Shown here piece after piece: positions 24,002-32,449 of a stretch of DNA of 55,482 nt. Source of the DNA: Prosthecochloris sp. (GTDB taxonomy: Bacteria > Bacteroidota > Chlorobiia > Chlorobiales > Chlorobiaceae); contig RAZP01000014.1 in NCBI GenBank assembly GCA_004028745.1, forward strand, positions 1 through 55,482, read 5' to 3'. The stretch's first letter is position 1; each line of letters opens with the position of its first letter. The translations under genes and the position numbers were made by a program. The notes under the pieces were generated by a model that was given only the letters and a program-made list of their open reading frames with translations, searched no databases and was not told the DNA's origin.

Positions 24002-24248
24002 CTGGTCGCTCTTAACTGTCTATTGTAAAATGCCTTATAAGCATCGCTCCTTATTGACGGTGCATGTGTTTTTTAGCGATCAGGTGTGTTCTTTTCTAAA
24101 CGATAGTGCGATAATGAAACACCTATGTCAGGGTTGAAAATCTTTGGGAAATGAATGCTGAAAGGGGTTTTTTCTTTTTTGCAGGTCAACTGTGTAAATT
24201 GCTCCAGTTGTCTGTGGCATGAACCATCATCCCTAAATCCCGATCTGT

Positions 24249-24632
24249 ATGGCACATTCTGATCCTCACTGCTTGTTCTGCAACATTGTGAGTGGCGATA
24301 TTCCCGCTGATGTGGTTTACCGCAACGAGCATGTTCTTGCGTTCAGGGATATTCAGCCTGCTGCGCCGCAGCATTTGCTGATTATTCCGTTGAAGCACAT
24401 TGCTTCATTGAACGATCTTGACGGTGAGGATGACACACTGATTGCGGGGCACATTATGCAGGCGGCGAAGGTTGTGGCGGAAGAGGCGGGAATTGCTGAT
24501 TCAGGGTACCGTCTGGTGTTCAACACCGGTCCTGATTCACTGCAGAGTGTTTTTCATATTCACGGGCACCTTATGGGTGGGAAAAGGATGGGCTGGCCTC
24601 CTTTTCCGGGGGAAGCGATTGAGCATGGGTAA
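24249..24632 (+). CDS. HIT-family (HINT-type) nucleotide hydrolase
   Basis: A 127-residue cytoplasmic purine-nucleoside phosphoramidase-like protein. It has the N-terminal CLFCNIVSGDIPADVVY segment usual for bacterial HINT proteins (two Cys that may bind zinc), the RDIQPAAPQHLLIIPLKHI strand region, and the catalytic HIT motif HIHGHLMGG (about 102-110), with GWPPFPG completing the family's C-terminus. It stands alone. Confidence 0.9.
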   Translation: MAHSDPHCLFCNIVSGDIPADVVYRNEHVLAFRDIQPAAPQHLLIIPLKHIASLNDLDGEDDTLIAGHIMQAAKVVAEEAGIADSGYRLVFNTGPDSLQSVFHIHGHLMGGKRMGWPPFPGEAIEHG

Positions 24633-24793
24633 GATGGCACGATGGCTGGAAGAGCGGGGAATGGCTAAAGGGGAAGAGTGATTGGTACATCGGGAATAGG
24701 TAGTAAATAATAATAAGGATGGATTCAGGTGGAGGTTGGATAGAGGAAGGAGATAGGATATAGGGGACATCCTATAACTGAGAATGAACCGTG

Positions 24794-25345
24794 TCAAGAG
24801 CTTTGAGGTTCTCGAATAACGAGCATTGACTTCCAGGAAAAATATCCCACAGTATCAAGGCTGCCATCGACATTGTTTCGCTCAACAATGTAAAACAACA
24901 GCGTGTAGTACTGTTTGCCATATCCGTTTACCTTGCAATGGAAGTAGGTATCAACGTGTTGCGATTCGGCATATCGCGTCGGATCCGCCGTGTTTGGGAC
25001 AGGGAAAGAACGGCTTGTTACAGCTATCTTTGGAATGGTTGTAAGTTGAGAATCAATTGAGTCGGCCATAATCTTGCAAAGAATCACATAAAGCAAGTCT
25101 CTGGCCGTGTGACTGACGTGCCAGCGAAGCACATCCCCCTTTCTGGCAGCCAGCTCCAATTTATCCGATGCATGCTTACAAACATTTTGTTTTGGAGCTG
25201 CTACCATAAAAGCCTCTTCCGGTTCAATCTCTGTTGGAGTATGCAAGTTTTGGCTAAGGTCCGGGTGGCGCTGCCAAAACGGGGCCGTGTCTAATACCAT
25301 TTTAATATCAATAATCATTGGCGTATACTCATCATTTTTCACCAT
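24794..25345 (-). CDS. PixA/AidA inclusion-body-family protein, copy 2
   Basis: A member of the inclusion-body protein family (PixA of Xenorhabdus, AidA of Ralstonia), about 183 residues. Family landmarks are IIDIKMVLDTAPFW near the start, EAFMVAAPKQ, KGDVLRWHVSHTARD, TYFHCKVNGYGKQYYTLLFYIVER and GYFSWKSMLVI at the end. The start is uncertain: ATG 25,345 or the ATG at 25,318 that better fits the family N-terminus. It follows a paralogue with a hairpin between them. The function of the family is unresolved; PixA forms intracellular crystals and AidA is regulated by quorum sensing. Confidence 0.75.
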   Translation of the reverse strand: MVKNDEYTPMIIDIKMVLDTAPFWQRHPDLSQNLHTPTEIEPEEAFMVAAPKQNVCKHASDKLELAARKGDVLRWHVSHTARDLLYVILCKIMADSIDSQLTTIPKIAVTSRSFPVPNTADPTRYAESQHVDTYFHCKVNGYGKQYYTLLFYIVERNNVDGSLDTVGYFSWKSMLVIREPQSS

Positions 25346-25350
25346 AAACA

Positions 25351-25384
25351 ATCAACCACTCACGCCAAGGGCAGGAGTGGTTGA
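25351..25384 (-). terminator. Intercistronic hairpin between the two PixA-family genes
   Basis: A perfect 11-bp stem, ATCAACCACTC at 25,351-25,361 with GAGTGGTTGAT at 25,374-25,384, has a 12-base loop. It lies after the stop of the first gene and right before the start of the second. There is no clear T-run, so partial termination or mRNA 3'-end protection is more likely than full termination. Confidence 0.6.
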
Positions 25385-25405
25385 TCACCCTATTTTACCC
25401 GTTTC

Positions 25406-25924
25406 TTATCCAATAACCTTGATGGTCGGATCCCAATAATAGTATCCAAAGGTCTTCAGCTCCCCGGTATACTCGTCTTTGTTGACGATATAGAAATAAA
25501 CCTTATAGCCTTCGGTACCCATTTTCAGCACCTCGCAACTTAAAAAGACATCTGCCTGAGTAGTTACAGAAGTGTAGTTTGTGGGATTTTTAGGGTCGGG
25601 AATGGGGGTTGGGGGATAGGATACCCGCATTTCCGGATCACTCGTGACAGTGTCACCGCTGAATTGGGCAATTTTATAGATAATCGCTGCTTGATCCGTA
25701 TTCCCGCTCAAGGACTCGGAACGCCATCGGATAGTGTCATTAACCAATACTTTGACAGTAAGATCAGCCGTAGCCTGCCCACTCTCTACAACTACTTTTT
25801 GAGCCACCATCCAAACGTCCTCATGCTTAATACCAATTGGCTTGTCAGCACTGCCACCGCCGCCATATCTCTGCTCGATGGTCACGGTGTCGAACATAAC
25901 ATCAATGTTTATAGTTTTTGACAT
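25406..25924 (-). CDS. PixA/AidA inclusion-body-family protein, copy 1
   Basis: A 172-residue soluble protein of the PixA/AidA family. It starts MSKTINIDVMFDTVTI and contains the conserved VWMVAQKVVVESGQATADLTVKV, GDTIRW-like NDTIRWRSESLS, a Pro-rich turn (SYPPTPIPDPKNP), and FYIVNKDEYTGELKTFGYYYWDPTIKV, very close to the family consensus. The ATG at 25,924 is set by AGGAGG eight bases upstream; a TTG 18 bases earlier lies in that site. It is the first gene of a two-gene unit. The strong ribosome-binding site and leader hairpin suggest high or regulated expression. Finding this family in a green sulfur bacterium is unusual. Confidence 0.85.
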   Translation of the reverse strand: MSKTINIDVMFDTVTIEQRYGGGGSADKPIGIKHEDVWMVAQKVVVESGQATADLTVKVLVNDTIRWRSESLSGNTDQAAIIYKIAQFSGDTVTSDPEMRVSYPPTPIPDPKNPTNYTSVTTQADVFLSCEVLKMGTEGYKVYFYIVNKDEYTGELKTFGYYYWDPTIKVIG

Positions 25925-25962
25925 GGCATCTTTCCTCCTCAAATCTTGATGGTTTAAGTAGG

Positions 25963-25987
25963 CCTCTTTGACCGGACCGCAAAGAGG
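25963..25987 (-). promoter_or_regulatory. Leader hairpin upstream of the PixA-family genes
   Basis: CCTCTTTG (25,963-25,970) and CAAAGAGG (25,980-25,987) form a perfect 8-bp stem with a 9-base loop, about 40 bases before the ATG at 25,924. It could stabilise the mRNA or bind a regulator. The stretch from here to 26,335 holds no gene that I can see. Confidence 0.45.
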
Positions 25988-26335
25988 TGATTGTAAGTAA
26001 GCATAGCTACAGACTAACTCTGATCCGGCGTGCTATAATCCAAGAAAAAGGGTTCTCTTTTTATGACGCCCGAAAATAAAGCGCGACTGAACAGTTGCAC
26101 TACAAAATCACTATACACAGAGAGACAGGCACCGGAACGTATGGGAGAGGTACCCTAACTTATGGAGAATGGTAGACCTATAAAAAGCGTATTATGCGCA
26201 ATACTTTTGAAGTAAAGTAAGGCAAAAAAAATGCATAGGCAAAATAAATCTTTCTCGCTGAGTACCTTAGTCGGGGAAAAACAGGGCGAATGCAGCTAAC
26301 AAACCAATCGTTAAGATTCAACAGCTTTTGCCTTT

Positions 26336-27463
26336 TTACTTCTGACTTCTCACTTGCTCCACTTTTCTCACCCTTTTATTGTAAAGCGGCTTGCGGGAGA
26401 GGCGTCGGCCGGGTTTGCCGCCGATGTTACGGTATGCTCGTACGAAACGGTTTTTCGATATGGGAGACGTAGCTGTCAGCCAGCGGATGATCGTTGCTTC
26501 CGATTCATAGATATCGACGTCTGAAGGCCCTACGTCAGAAAGCAGCTTTACCAATATGGGTGCGCATTCAAAAGCCACGAACAGAAGGGTGATGAACAGC
26601 ACGGCGTTCGCCGACGCGTTGTTGACATCGTCACCGCCCTCGGTAAGCTGGCCGAGAGCCCAGTTCCGGTCTGCAAAACCGGCATAGTTAACTTTGACAT
26701 TCATCAGAGAGTCTGTGAGCATCGTCTGCCTGTTGATCCCTTCCAGCTCTTTTTGACGATTAATATATGCTTCAAGTTTTGCCAGCTGCGCAGCAAGGTA
26801 TTGCTCCCGGTTCTGCTTGATATCGATAACCGCCTGCTTCTCTTTTGCATAAGTCCCGAATCCCACAATACCGGAGGTTGTGGAGGTTTTATCCCCAAAA
26901 ACCTCTTTTTTCAGCTCTTCGCGCAGACCGCTGACCTCCTTGCTGAGAGCATCATATTCTTTCTGCAGTTTTTCAACCTGGCTCAGCTCAAGCGCGTATT
27001 TTTCCGTAAACGCCGCGCCAACCTTTGAAATACGTTCCTGCTGCTCCCCGATATAGCGTGACCTGAGAACATCTTTGATCTCTTTATCGAAAATCTTGAG
27101 CTCAAGCGGGCGGGCAATGACAATCGCTATAAGTACCGCAAAAACCAGACGCGGAGAAGCCTGGTAGAACTGACGCAGGCCTTTTGAGGTCTTGTTGATG
27201 CTTGAAACGATATAACGGTCGAGGTTGAAAATCGCAAGCCCCCAGAGGATACCGAAAACCACTGCAAAAAAAGTGGCAAAGGGCGAGCCGGCAAAAACAT
27301 AGTAAAGCGCATAGCCACCTGAAAGTGCGGCAAAAAGAGCGGTAAAAAAAATGGTAGCCCCGATCCCGATAAACTTATTGTGTTCCGTAGGATATTTCTC
27401 GATTACCTCAATGGGCGTTCCGGCACACATCCAGAAGAACTTTTGTATGTTCCGCACGTTCAT
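26336..27463 (-). CDS. DUF4407 membrane protein
   Basis: A 375-residue inner-membrane protein of the DUF4407 family, function unknown. It has an N-terminal motif KFFWMCAGTPIEVIEKYPTEHNKFIGIG, two adjacent membrane helices (about 33-80) ending in IFNLDRYIVSSI, a third at about 100-120, then a long coiled coil (about 135-255, rich in Glu/Lys/Gln), and a fourth membrane helix (about 275-295) before a basic C-terminal tail. I prefer the ATG at 27,463; a GTG 18 bases upstream is possible. It is divergent from ispF. Confidence 0.82.
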   Translation of the reverse strand: MNVRNIQKFFWMCAGTPIEVIEKYPTEHNKFIGIGATIFFTALFAALSGGYALYYVFAGSPFATFFAVVFGILWGLAIFNLDRYIVSSINKTSKGLRQFYQASPRLVFAVLIAIVIARPLELKIFDKEIKDVLRSRYIGEQQERISKVGAAFTEKYALELSQVEKLQKEYDALSKEVSGLREELKKEVFGDKTSTTSGIVGFGTYAKEKQAVIDIKQNREQYLAAQLAKLEAYINRQKELEGINRQTMLTDSLMNVKVNYAGFADRNWALGQLTEGGDDVNNASANAVLFITLLFVAFECAPILVKLLSDVGPSDVDIYESEATIIRWLTATSPISKNRFVRAYRNIGGKPGRRLSRKPLYNKRVRKVEQVRSQK

Positions 27464-27498
27464 GGCAGGTTGTTTGTGCACCTGTTTAACGGCCTGCA

Positions 27499-27523
27499 GA
27501 TATTGCGAATACCCTGCAATATC
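27499..27523. promoter_or_regulatory. Inverted repeat in the DUF4407-ispF divergent region
   Basis: GATATTGC and GCAATATC form a perfect 8-bp inverted repeat with a 9-base spacer, about 36 bases upstream of the DUF4407 start. It could be a leader hairpin or a protein-binding site; nothing decides between them. Confidence 0.35.
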
Positions 27524-27606
27524 GAGATTCTGATTTTGTTAAATATAATGATATCTTTATTGCCTTAGATAAATATCTCATAAAGTTTTAAGCAGTTGAA
27601 CCGTTC

Positions 27607-28080
27607 ATGCGTGTAGGAATCGGCATTGACGTACACCAGTTTGCCGAAGGCAGGAAACTGATTGTCGGCGGCGTTGAGATCCCTCATTCGAGGGGACTTA
27701 AAGGACACAGCGATGCAGATGTTCTGCTGCACGCAATCAGCGATGCTCTTCTGGGAGCCGCTGCACTTGGCGACATCGGGAAACATTTTCCGGATACCAG
27801 CCCGGAATTCAAGGATATCGACAGCAAGATCCTGCTGCGCCATGTCGGCAAGCTTATCGCCGACGAGGGTTACTCAATAGAAAATATTGACTCGATGCTG
27901 CTTATGGAACGGCCCAAAGTTGCTCCTCACATCATGGCGATGCGTGAAAACATAGCACAGTGTCTTGATATCGATGTCAGAAAGGTGGCGGTAAAAGCTA
28001 CAACGAATGAAAAGTTAGGCTACATCGGCCGCGAAGAAGGCGTTGCCGCTCATGCGATATGTCTTTTGAGTAACAAGTAA
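27607..28080 (+). CDS. ispF: 2-C-methyl-D-erythritol 2,4-cyclodiphosphate synthase
   Basis: Fifth step of the MEP isoprenoid pathway, which supplies phytyl/farnesyl tails for (bacterio)chlorophylls and carotenoids. The 157-residue protein has metal ligands Asp8, His10 and His42 (DVH, LLHAISD), the HSDADV loop, and the ATTNEKLGYIGREEGVAAHA C-terminal signature. Length is normal. It stands alone, divergent from the DUF4407 gene. Confidence 0.96.
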   Translation: MRVGIGIDVHQFAEGRKLIVGGVEIPHSRGLKGHSDADVLLHAISDALLGAAALGDIGKHFPDTSPEFKDIDSKILLRHVGKLIADEGYSIENIDSMLLMERPKVAPHIMAMRENIAQCLDIDVRKVAVKATTNEKLGYIGREEGVAAHAICLLSNK

Positions 28081-28110
28081 CGAGTGACCAGTGACCAGTA
28101 ACGAGACACT
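28067..28110. repeat. Degenerate heptamer array (AGTRACN type)
   Basis: Five imperfect seven-base units (such as CGAGTGA, CCAGTGA, CCAGTAA) straddle and follow the ispF stop. They are related to the perfect CCAGTAA array at 29,618-29,687 and the inverted arrays at 32,340-32,437. The first unit lies within the last codons of ispF. Confidence 0.6.
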
Positions 28111-28185
28111 TGAAAGCTGTTGATAGCCAGCTCGTTAGCTGGCTTGCGAAATGGCTGAATAGCTAAAAAAACACTTACAATAATC

Positions 28186-28211
28186 GGGCACACACATAGG
28201 TGTGCCCCTAC
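28186..28211 (+). repeat. GGGC-NNN-C hairpin repeat, copy 1
   Basis: GGGCACAC, loop ACATAG, then GTGTGCCC, ending CCTAC. It is a perfect 8-bp stem of the family also present at 34,036, 39,618 and 54,030. The variable stem triplet is ACA with TGT. Confidence 0.8.
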
Positions 28212-28317
28212 AATCATTCACAAAAACAGATCGCTTGCTTCCGGCTCCTTGATTCTTCTGAGTTCAGGTATCTTTTCGATTACGATTATGAGTACGATAT
28301 CATACTTAGCACTTCCT

Positions 28318-29592
28318 TTACGTCCCCATTTGTCCGCGAAGTATCTTCACGGGCACATAACCGGCAGCCCTCCGCGCTGGGCCTAACGAAGAAACCACTG
28401 AAATAATGATACCGAAGACAACTACAATGATGTAGGCCTCCGGCGTTTCTAAAAGATGAATCCTGTCGCTTTGCAGAACCCCGGCCGTATTTGCCTCAAA
28501 ACGAATCGACCTTATAAACCGGCAGATAAAATGCCCCAAGGGGCTTCCGAAACTCACACCGAGAACACCGATGATAAAACCTTCCATCATGAAAATACCC
28601 GTTATGCTGCGGCGCTGAACGCCCATGGAGCGCATAATGGCAATATCCTTGACTTTCTGCAGCACCACTGTGGTCATAACGGATGAAACACCGAGCCCTG
28701 CAACTATAAAAACAAAACCAACGAGCACAAGCGTAATAGTGCCATTACGGTTGTAGAAGTCAATCACATTTTTGTTGGTTTCATCCCAGCTTTCAGTCTG
28801 GTAGCCGGTAAGCTGTTCGATCCTTTCCGCAACCTTTCCGGCCTTGCTGACATCCGTTGTCTTGAGACCGATAGCTGTAACCGAATTAGCCGCAACCCCC
28901 TCAATCCGCTGGGCAAGCGGAAGGTTGATATAGGCCTCCTGTCTGTCTTTCGCGTTGAATCCTGTACTGAATCGACCGACAATCGTAACCGGAAACTCTT
29001 CACCTGATTTGCTGACAAGTACCAGGCGAGAGTGATAGGATGCATTCAGCTCTTCTGCAAGAAGATTTCCGACAAGGATACCGTTCGGAGTATAGGAAAG
29101 CTCTGCAAGCGCGTCAGGTTCAATAAGTTTTTTCTCAAGACTGGCAATGCTCGCCTCCTTTTCAGGAATAACACCCTTGGCGACACAGGAAATAAAACGG
29201 GAACGGTTACGTGCAATAAGATTGCTGGTTACATACGGAGAAACAATTTCCACCTCTCTAACAGGACGAATGCGTTCGACAACGTCAGAATAGTTCTTGA
29301 TTGTTTCCTTATCCGCAACGGTGATATTTTTCTCAACGAAACCAAGTACACCCTCTTTAAATCCAATGAGATTATCCGGTACCAGCGGTTCAACCCGGTC
29401 GGCACTGACAATAACATGCGGTGCAATGTCGATAATCTTGTTCACTACATTCCTTGACATACCCCCGGCAACAGCTATCGTTGTGATCAACATCGCCGAT
29501 CCGACCGCTACACCGAGCGCGGTCAATATGGTCTGACGCTTTCTTGCCCTGAGGTGAGCGTAAGCAATGTGCAGATGATCACGAAAGGTCAT
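28318..29592 (-). CDS. FtsX/LolC-type ABC transporter permease
   Basis: A 424-residue inner-membrane permease of the MacB/LolCE superfamily. It starts AYAHLRARKRQTILTALGVAVGSAMLITTIAV (first helix), has a large periplasmic domain (about 50-270), then three C-terminal helices within the FtsX domain (about 278-415), with MRSMGVQRRSITGIFMMEGFIIGVLGVSFG in the middle and a conserved ending PARRAAGYVPVKILRG. Such proteins help release lipoproteins (LolC/E) or act as mechanotransmitters. The ATPase partner is not adjacent in this window. Confidence 0.87.
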   Translation of the reverse strand: MTFRDHLHIAYAHLRARKRQTILTALGVAVGSAMLITTIAVAGGMSRNVVNKIIDIAPHVIVSADRVEPLVPDNLIGFKEGVLGFVEKNITVADKETIKNYSDVVERIRPVREVEIVSPYVTSNLIARNRSRFISCVAKGVIPEKEASIASLEKKLIEPDALAELSYTPNGILVGNLLAEELNASYHSRLVLVSKSGEEFPVTIVGRFSTGFNAKDRQEAYINLPLAQRIEGVAANSVTAIGLKTTDVSKAGKVAERIEQLTGYQTESWDETNKNVIDFYNRNGTITLVLVGFVFIVAGLGVSSVMTTVVLQKVKDIAIMRSMGVQRRSITGIFMMEGFIIGVLGVSFGSPLGHFICRFIRSIRFEANTAGVLQSDRIHLLETPEAYIIVVVFGIIISVVSSLGPARRAAGYVPVKILRGQMGT

Positions 29593-29617
29593 TTTGCGAA
29601 AAAAAAGAAGTTAAGTA

Positions 29618-29687
29618 CCAGTAACCAGTAACCAGTAACCAGTAACCAGTAACCAGTAACCAGTAACCAGTAACCAGTAACCAGTAA
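29618..29687. repeat. Ten perfect tandem copies of CCAGTAA
   Basis: A 70-base run of the heptamer CCAGTAA lies 26 bases upstream of the permease start and 430 bases upstream of the phosphofructokinase gene. Unit purity implies recent slippage, so copy number should differ among strains. It has no CRISPR-like spacers. Confidence 0.97.
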
Positions 29688-29785
29688 GGGTGAAAATAGT
29701 GAGCCGTGAGAAAGTCACAAAGTTGTTTATTCGTTGAATTGGCTTATTAGCGAGTTAGCAACCCTCATCACTCCCCGCTCAGCAC

Positions 29786-29861
29786 GGGAACATCCCGTGA
29801 AATAATCAATCTATTTCACCCCTGTGTAATATTTGTTCTTATTACACGTGGGGCATGTCCC
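29786..29861. repeat. Structured palindromic repeat, full form (copy C), three-way-junction fold
   Basis: Outer arms GGGAACATCCC and GGGGCATGTCCC enclose GTGAAATA with TATTTCAC and GTGTAATA with TATTACAC. The inner stems are those of copy B at 9674-9753, while the loops and outer arms differ. Confidence 0.8.
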
Positions 29862-29895
29862 TTCACAAACCCGGCTTTTTAGGTTTCCGACCGTA

Positions 29896-29919
29896 AGGGC
29901 AAAAGATTTTTCGCCCCTG
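29896..29919 (+). repeat. GCGAAA-type hairpin repeat, copy 1
   Basis: AGGGCAAAAGATTTTTCGCCCCTG is an imperfect hairpin related to the cleaner copies at 33,989 and 39,552. The rest of 29,593-30,116 holds no gene that I can see. Confidence 0.6.
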
Positions 29920-30116
29920 CATCTGGATTCCTGCTCCTGACTCCTGGCTATTTACTCCTCCTTGAACACAACATTGCGCATGACCGGCGAGCGACAAAAA
30001 ATACAGTCCTGCTGCCCAACCGCAACAAATTCAGTTGAAAAATCAGGCTGCATAATCTATCTTGGTGAACTGAAATTCAGCCGTTAACAAACTAAACCAA
30101 CCAGGAGAACTATACC

Positions 30117-31322
30117 GTGAAAAAAATTGGCATTCTAACCAGTGGCGGGGATTGCGGCGGCCTTAACGCCGTCATCAAAGGTGCAGCATTTATGGCCCTG
30201 TCAAAAGGTATTGAAATGTACGTTATTCCAAATGGTTACGCCGGGTTGTACAACCTCGTGTACCAGGAAAAGCTTGTACACCTCGATCAGGCTCGTCTCG
30301 ACCAGTTTTCAGGAAACTTTGCGGGCTCCGAAGCCGGGCATTCGCGGGTGAAGATAAAAGCTATCAGTAACCCTGAGAAATACAACCGCATCAAAGAGGG
30401 AATGAAAAAGTTCGAGCTTGACGGTCTTGTTATCAGCGGCGGAGATGATAGCGGCAGCGTCATGGTGGACCTGAACAACAACGGCATACAATGCATTCAT
30501 GCACCGAAAACCATGGATCTCGATTTGCAGACCTACTCGGTCGGTGGTGATTCGACCATCAATCGCATTGCACAGTTTGTTCAGGACCTGAAAACCACTG
30601 GAAGAACGCATAACCGTATCCTGGTTACCGAAGTATTCGGCAGGTACGCCGGTCATACTGCTTTCAGAAGCGGTGTTGCTGCGGAAGCTGACTGCATTCT
30701 CATTCCCGAAATACCGGCAGACTGGGATGTCGTATACGAACATATCGTCGGTCGCTTTACCAGACGCATCAGGCAAAGCGATGTTCACGCCGGCACCTAT
30801 ACTGTCGTTGTGGCCGAAGGGCTTAAAAATGCAGACGGATCGGACATTGTCGATGAATCAGCCGGTATTGATGCGTTCGGCCACAAAAAACTTGCCGGTG
30901 CAGGAAAATATGTATGCCAGGAGCTGAAGAAAAGACTGAAAGCCGACCCGGATATGCCGGTATTTATGAAAGAAACCGGTATGTTTGTTGAAGGAATCTA
31001 TGAGATTCCTGAAGTCCGGGAAATCCATCCTGGACACCTTGTGCGGGCAGGCAACTCGTCGGCTTACGATGTAAACTTCGGTTATGAAGCCGGTGCGGCT
31101 GCGGTGATACTCCTCACAGAGGGGAAAACCGGTGTGACGATTTCAAAAGTAAAAGGCCGCAAAATCGAATACATTGAATCAAGCAAAGCCATTGAACAGC
31201 GCCATGTTGACCTTGACCAGGTAGCTCTTTACGAATCGCTCGGCATCTGTTTCGGTCGGAAAGTCGCAGCATATGAGCCTATTTTGAGAGAAGTTGACGG
31301 TGTGTATGAACGGATTTATTAA
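30117..31322 (+). CDS. Phosphofructokinase with pyrophosphate-type active site
   Basis: Phosphorylates fructose-6-phosphate, or runs in reverse, in central carbon flow. The 401-residue protein has GILTSGGDCGGLNAVI at the N-terminus, GGDDS at 108-112 and PKTMDLD at 130-136. ATP-dependent enzymes have GGDGS and PGTIDND; Asp111 and Lys131 at these positions mark PPi-dependent enzymes, while catalytic Asp134 and Asp136 are kept. GRYAGH and the substrate site AGNSSAYDVNFGYEAGAAAV follow. The start is GTG with AGGAG eight bases upstream. PPi as phosphoryl donor is a prediction from these residues. Reversibility would suit an autotroph making sugar from pyruvate. Confidence 0.88.
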   Translation: MKKIGILTSGGDCGGLNAVIKGAAFMALSKGIEMYVIPNGYAGLYNLVYQEKLVHLDQARLDQFSGNFAGSEAGHSRVKIKAISNPEKYNRIKEGMKKFELDGLVISGGDDSGSVMVDLNNNGIQCIHAPKTMDLDLQTYSVGGDSTINRIAQFVQDLKTTGRTHNRILVTEVFGRYAGHTAFRSGVAAEADCILIPEIPADWDVVYEHIVGRFTRRIRQSDVHAGTYTVVVAEGLKNADGSDIVDESAGIDAFGHKKLAGAGKYVCQELKKRLKADPDMPVFMKETGMFVEGIYEIPEVREIHPGHLVRAGNSSAYDVNFGYEAGAAAVILLTEGKTGVTISKVKGRKIEYIESSKAIEQRHVDLDQVALYESLGICFGRKVAAYEPILREVDGVYERIY

Positions 31323-31406
31323 ATAAAGATGCCCTAAATAAAAAGGTGAAACAATATATCTTATAGGTTTAAGCTAAGATACTTTTTACCAATCAATGTC
31401 CGAGTA

Positions 31407-32318
31407 ATGAACAAGTCCGAAAAAATCTGGATGAACGGCGAGCTTGTCGACTGGAATAATGCGAAAATTCACATTCTCTCGCATGTCATTCACTACGGTT
31501 CATCGACCTTTGAAGGAATACGATGCTATGAAACGGCAAAAGGCCCGGCGGTTCTCTTTCTGGATGAACATATCAAGCGCCTCTACGGCTCATCAAAAAT
31601 ATACAGGATCGAGATTCCCTACTCCATCCAGGAGTTGAAGGACGCCGTTCTTGATACCATTAAGGCAAACGGCCACACATCGTGTTACATCCGGCCGCTG
31701 GTATACAGGGGACAGGGCGCACTTGGAGTCAATCCCCACCTTGCCGCGATTGAAGTTGCAATTGCCACCTGGGAATGGGGAGCCTATCTTGGCGAAGATG
31801 TCCTTGAAGCCGGGGTAGATGTCCGCGTCTCTTCATGGAACCGGCTGGCACCAAACACTCTTCCAACATGGGCAAAGGCAGGCGGCAATTATCTCAACTC
31901 GCAGCTCATTAAAATGGAAGCCATCATGGACAATTACGCCGAAGGTATCGGACTGGATATCAACGGCTATGTCTCCGAAGGCAGCGGCGAAAACATTTTT
32001 GTCATCCGTGACGGCATTATCTACACACCTATGTCCGGCCAATCAGTCCTTGCCGGACTTACACGCCAGGCGGTTATTCACATCGCAAAAGAACTTGGAT
32101 ATGAAGTACATGAAACCTTGATTCCAAGAGAAGCGCTTTATATTGCCGATGAGGTATTTCTTACCGGTACCGCCGCTGAAATAACACCGGTCAGAAGTAT
32201 CGACAAGTACCCGATCGGTAATGAAATGAGAGGCCCCGTTACGGAAATCCTTCAATCTCACTACTTGAAAATCATTCAAACAGGCGAAGATCCGTATGGC
32301 TGGTTGACGTTTCTTTAA
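31407..32318 (+). CDS. ilvE: Branched-chain amino acid aminotransferase
   Basis: PLP-dependent class IV transaminase making Val, Leu and Ile from keto acids. The 303-residue protein starts KIWMNGELVDWNNAKIHILSH and has HYGSSTFEGIRCYET, YIRPLVYRGQGALGVNP, the PLP-lysine region LPTWAKAGGNYLNSQL (about 152-167), and EGSGENIFVIRDG plus LTGTAAEITPVRSID, all standard for IlvE rather than D-amino-acid transaminase. It lies 84 bases after the phosphofructokinase gene. Confidence 0.94.
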   Translation: MNKSEKIWMNGELVDWNNAKIHILSHVIHYGSSTFEGIRCYETAKGPAVLFLDEHIKRLYGSSKIYRIEIPYSIQELKDAVLDTIKANGHTSCYIRPLVYRGQGALGVNPHLAAIEVAIATWEWGAYLGEDVLEAGVDVRVSSWNRLAPNTLPTWAKAGGNYLNSQLIKMEAIMDNYAEGIGLDINGYVSEGSGENIFVIRDGIIYTPMSGQSVLAGLTRQAVIHIAKELGYEVHETLIPREALYIADEVFLTGTAAEITPVRSIDKYPIGNEMRGPVTEILQSHYLKIIQTGEDPYGWLTFL

Positions 32319-32339
32319 TAACTGCGAATTCCTCAGGCA

Positions 32340-32437
32340 GTGACGAGTGACAAGAAACAAGTACACGGCAGGAGACAAGTTACTATTGGCTGTCATTGTC
32401 ATTCCACTCGTCACTTGTTACCTGTTACTTGTCACTA
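32340..32437. repeat. Head-to-head degenerate heptamer arrays before holB
   Basis: GTGACGAGTGACAAG at the left and CACTCGTCACTTGTTAC at the right are inverted relative to each other, with further AGTNACN-type units. They fill the gap between ilvE and holB and could form a large stem. The possible 18-codon N-terminal extension of holB lies in this repeat and is not real coding sequence. Confidence 0.65.
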
Positions 32438-32449
32438 TTCCAATACACC

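Noticed and set aside
29618..29687. CRISPR-like array
   Set aside because: The seven-base unit repeats without spacers and there are no cas genes, so it is a simple tandem repeat.
32396..32449. 18-codon extension at the start of holB
   Set aside because: It is made of the intergenic heptamer repeat; homologues begin at MSWQSIIGQ.
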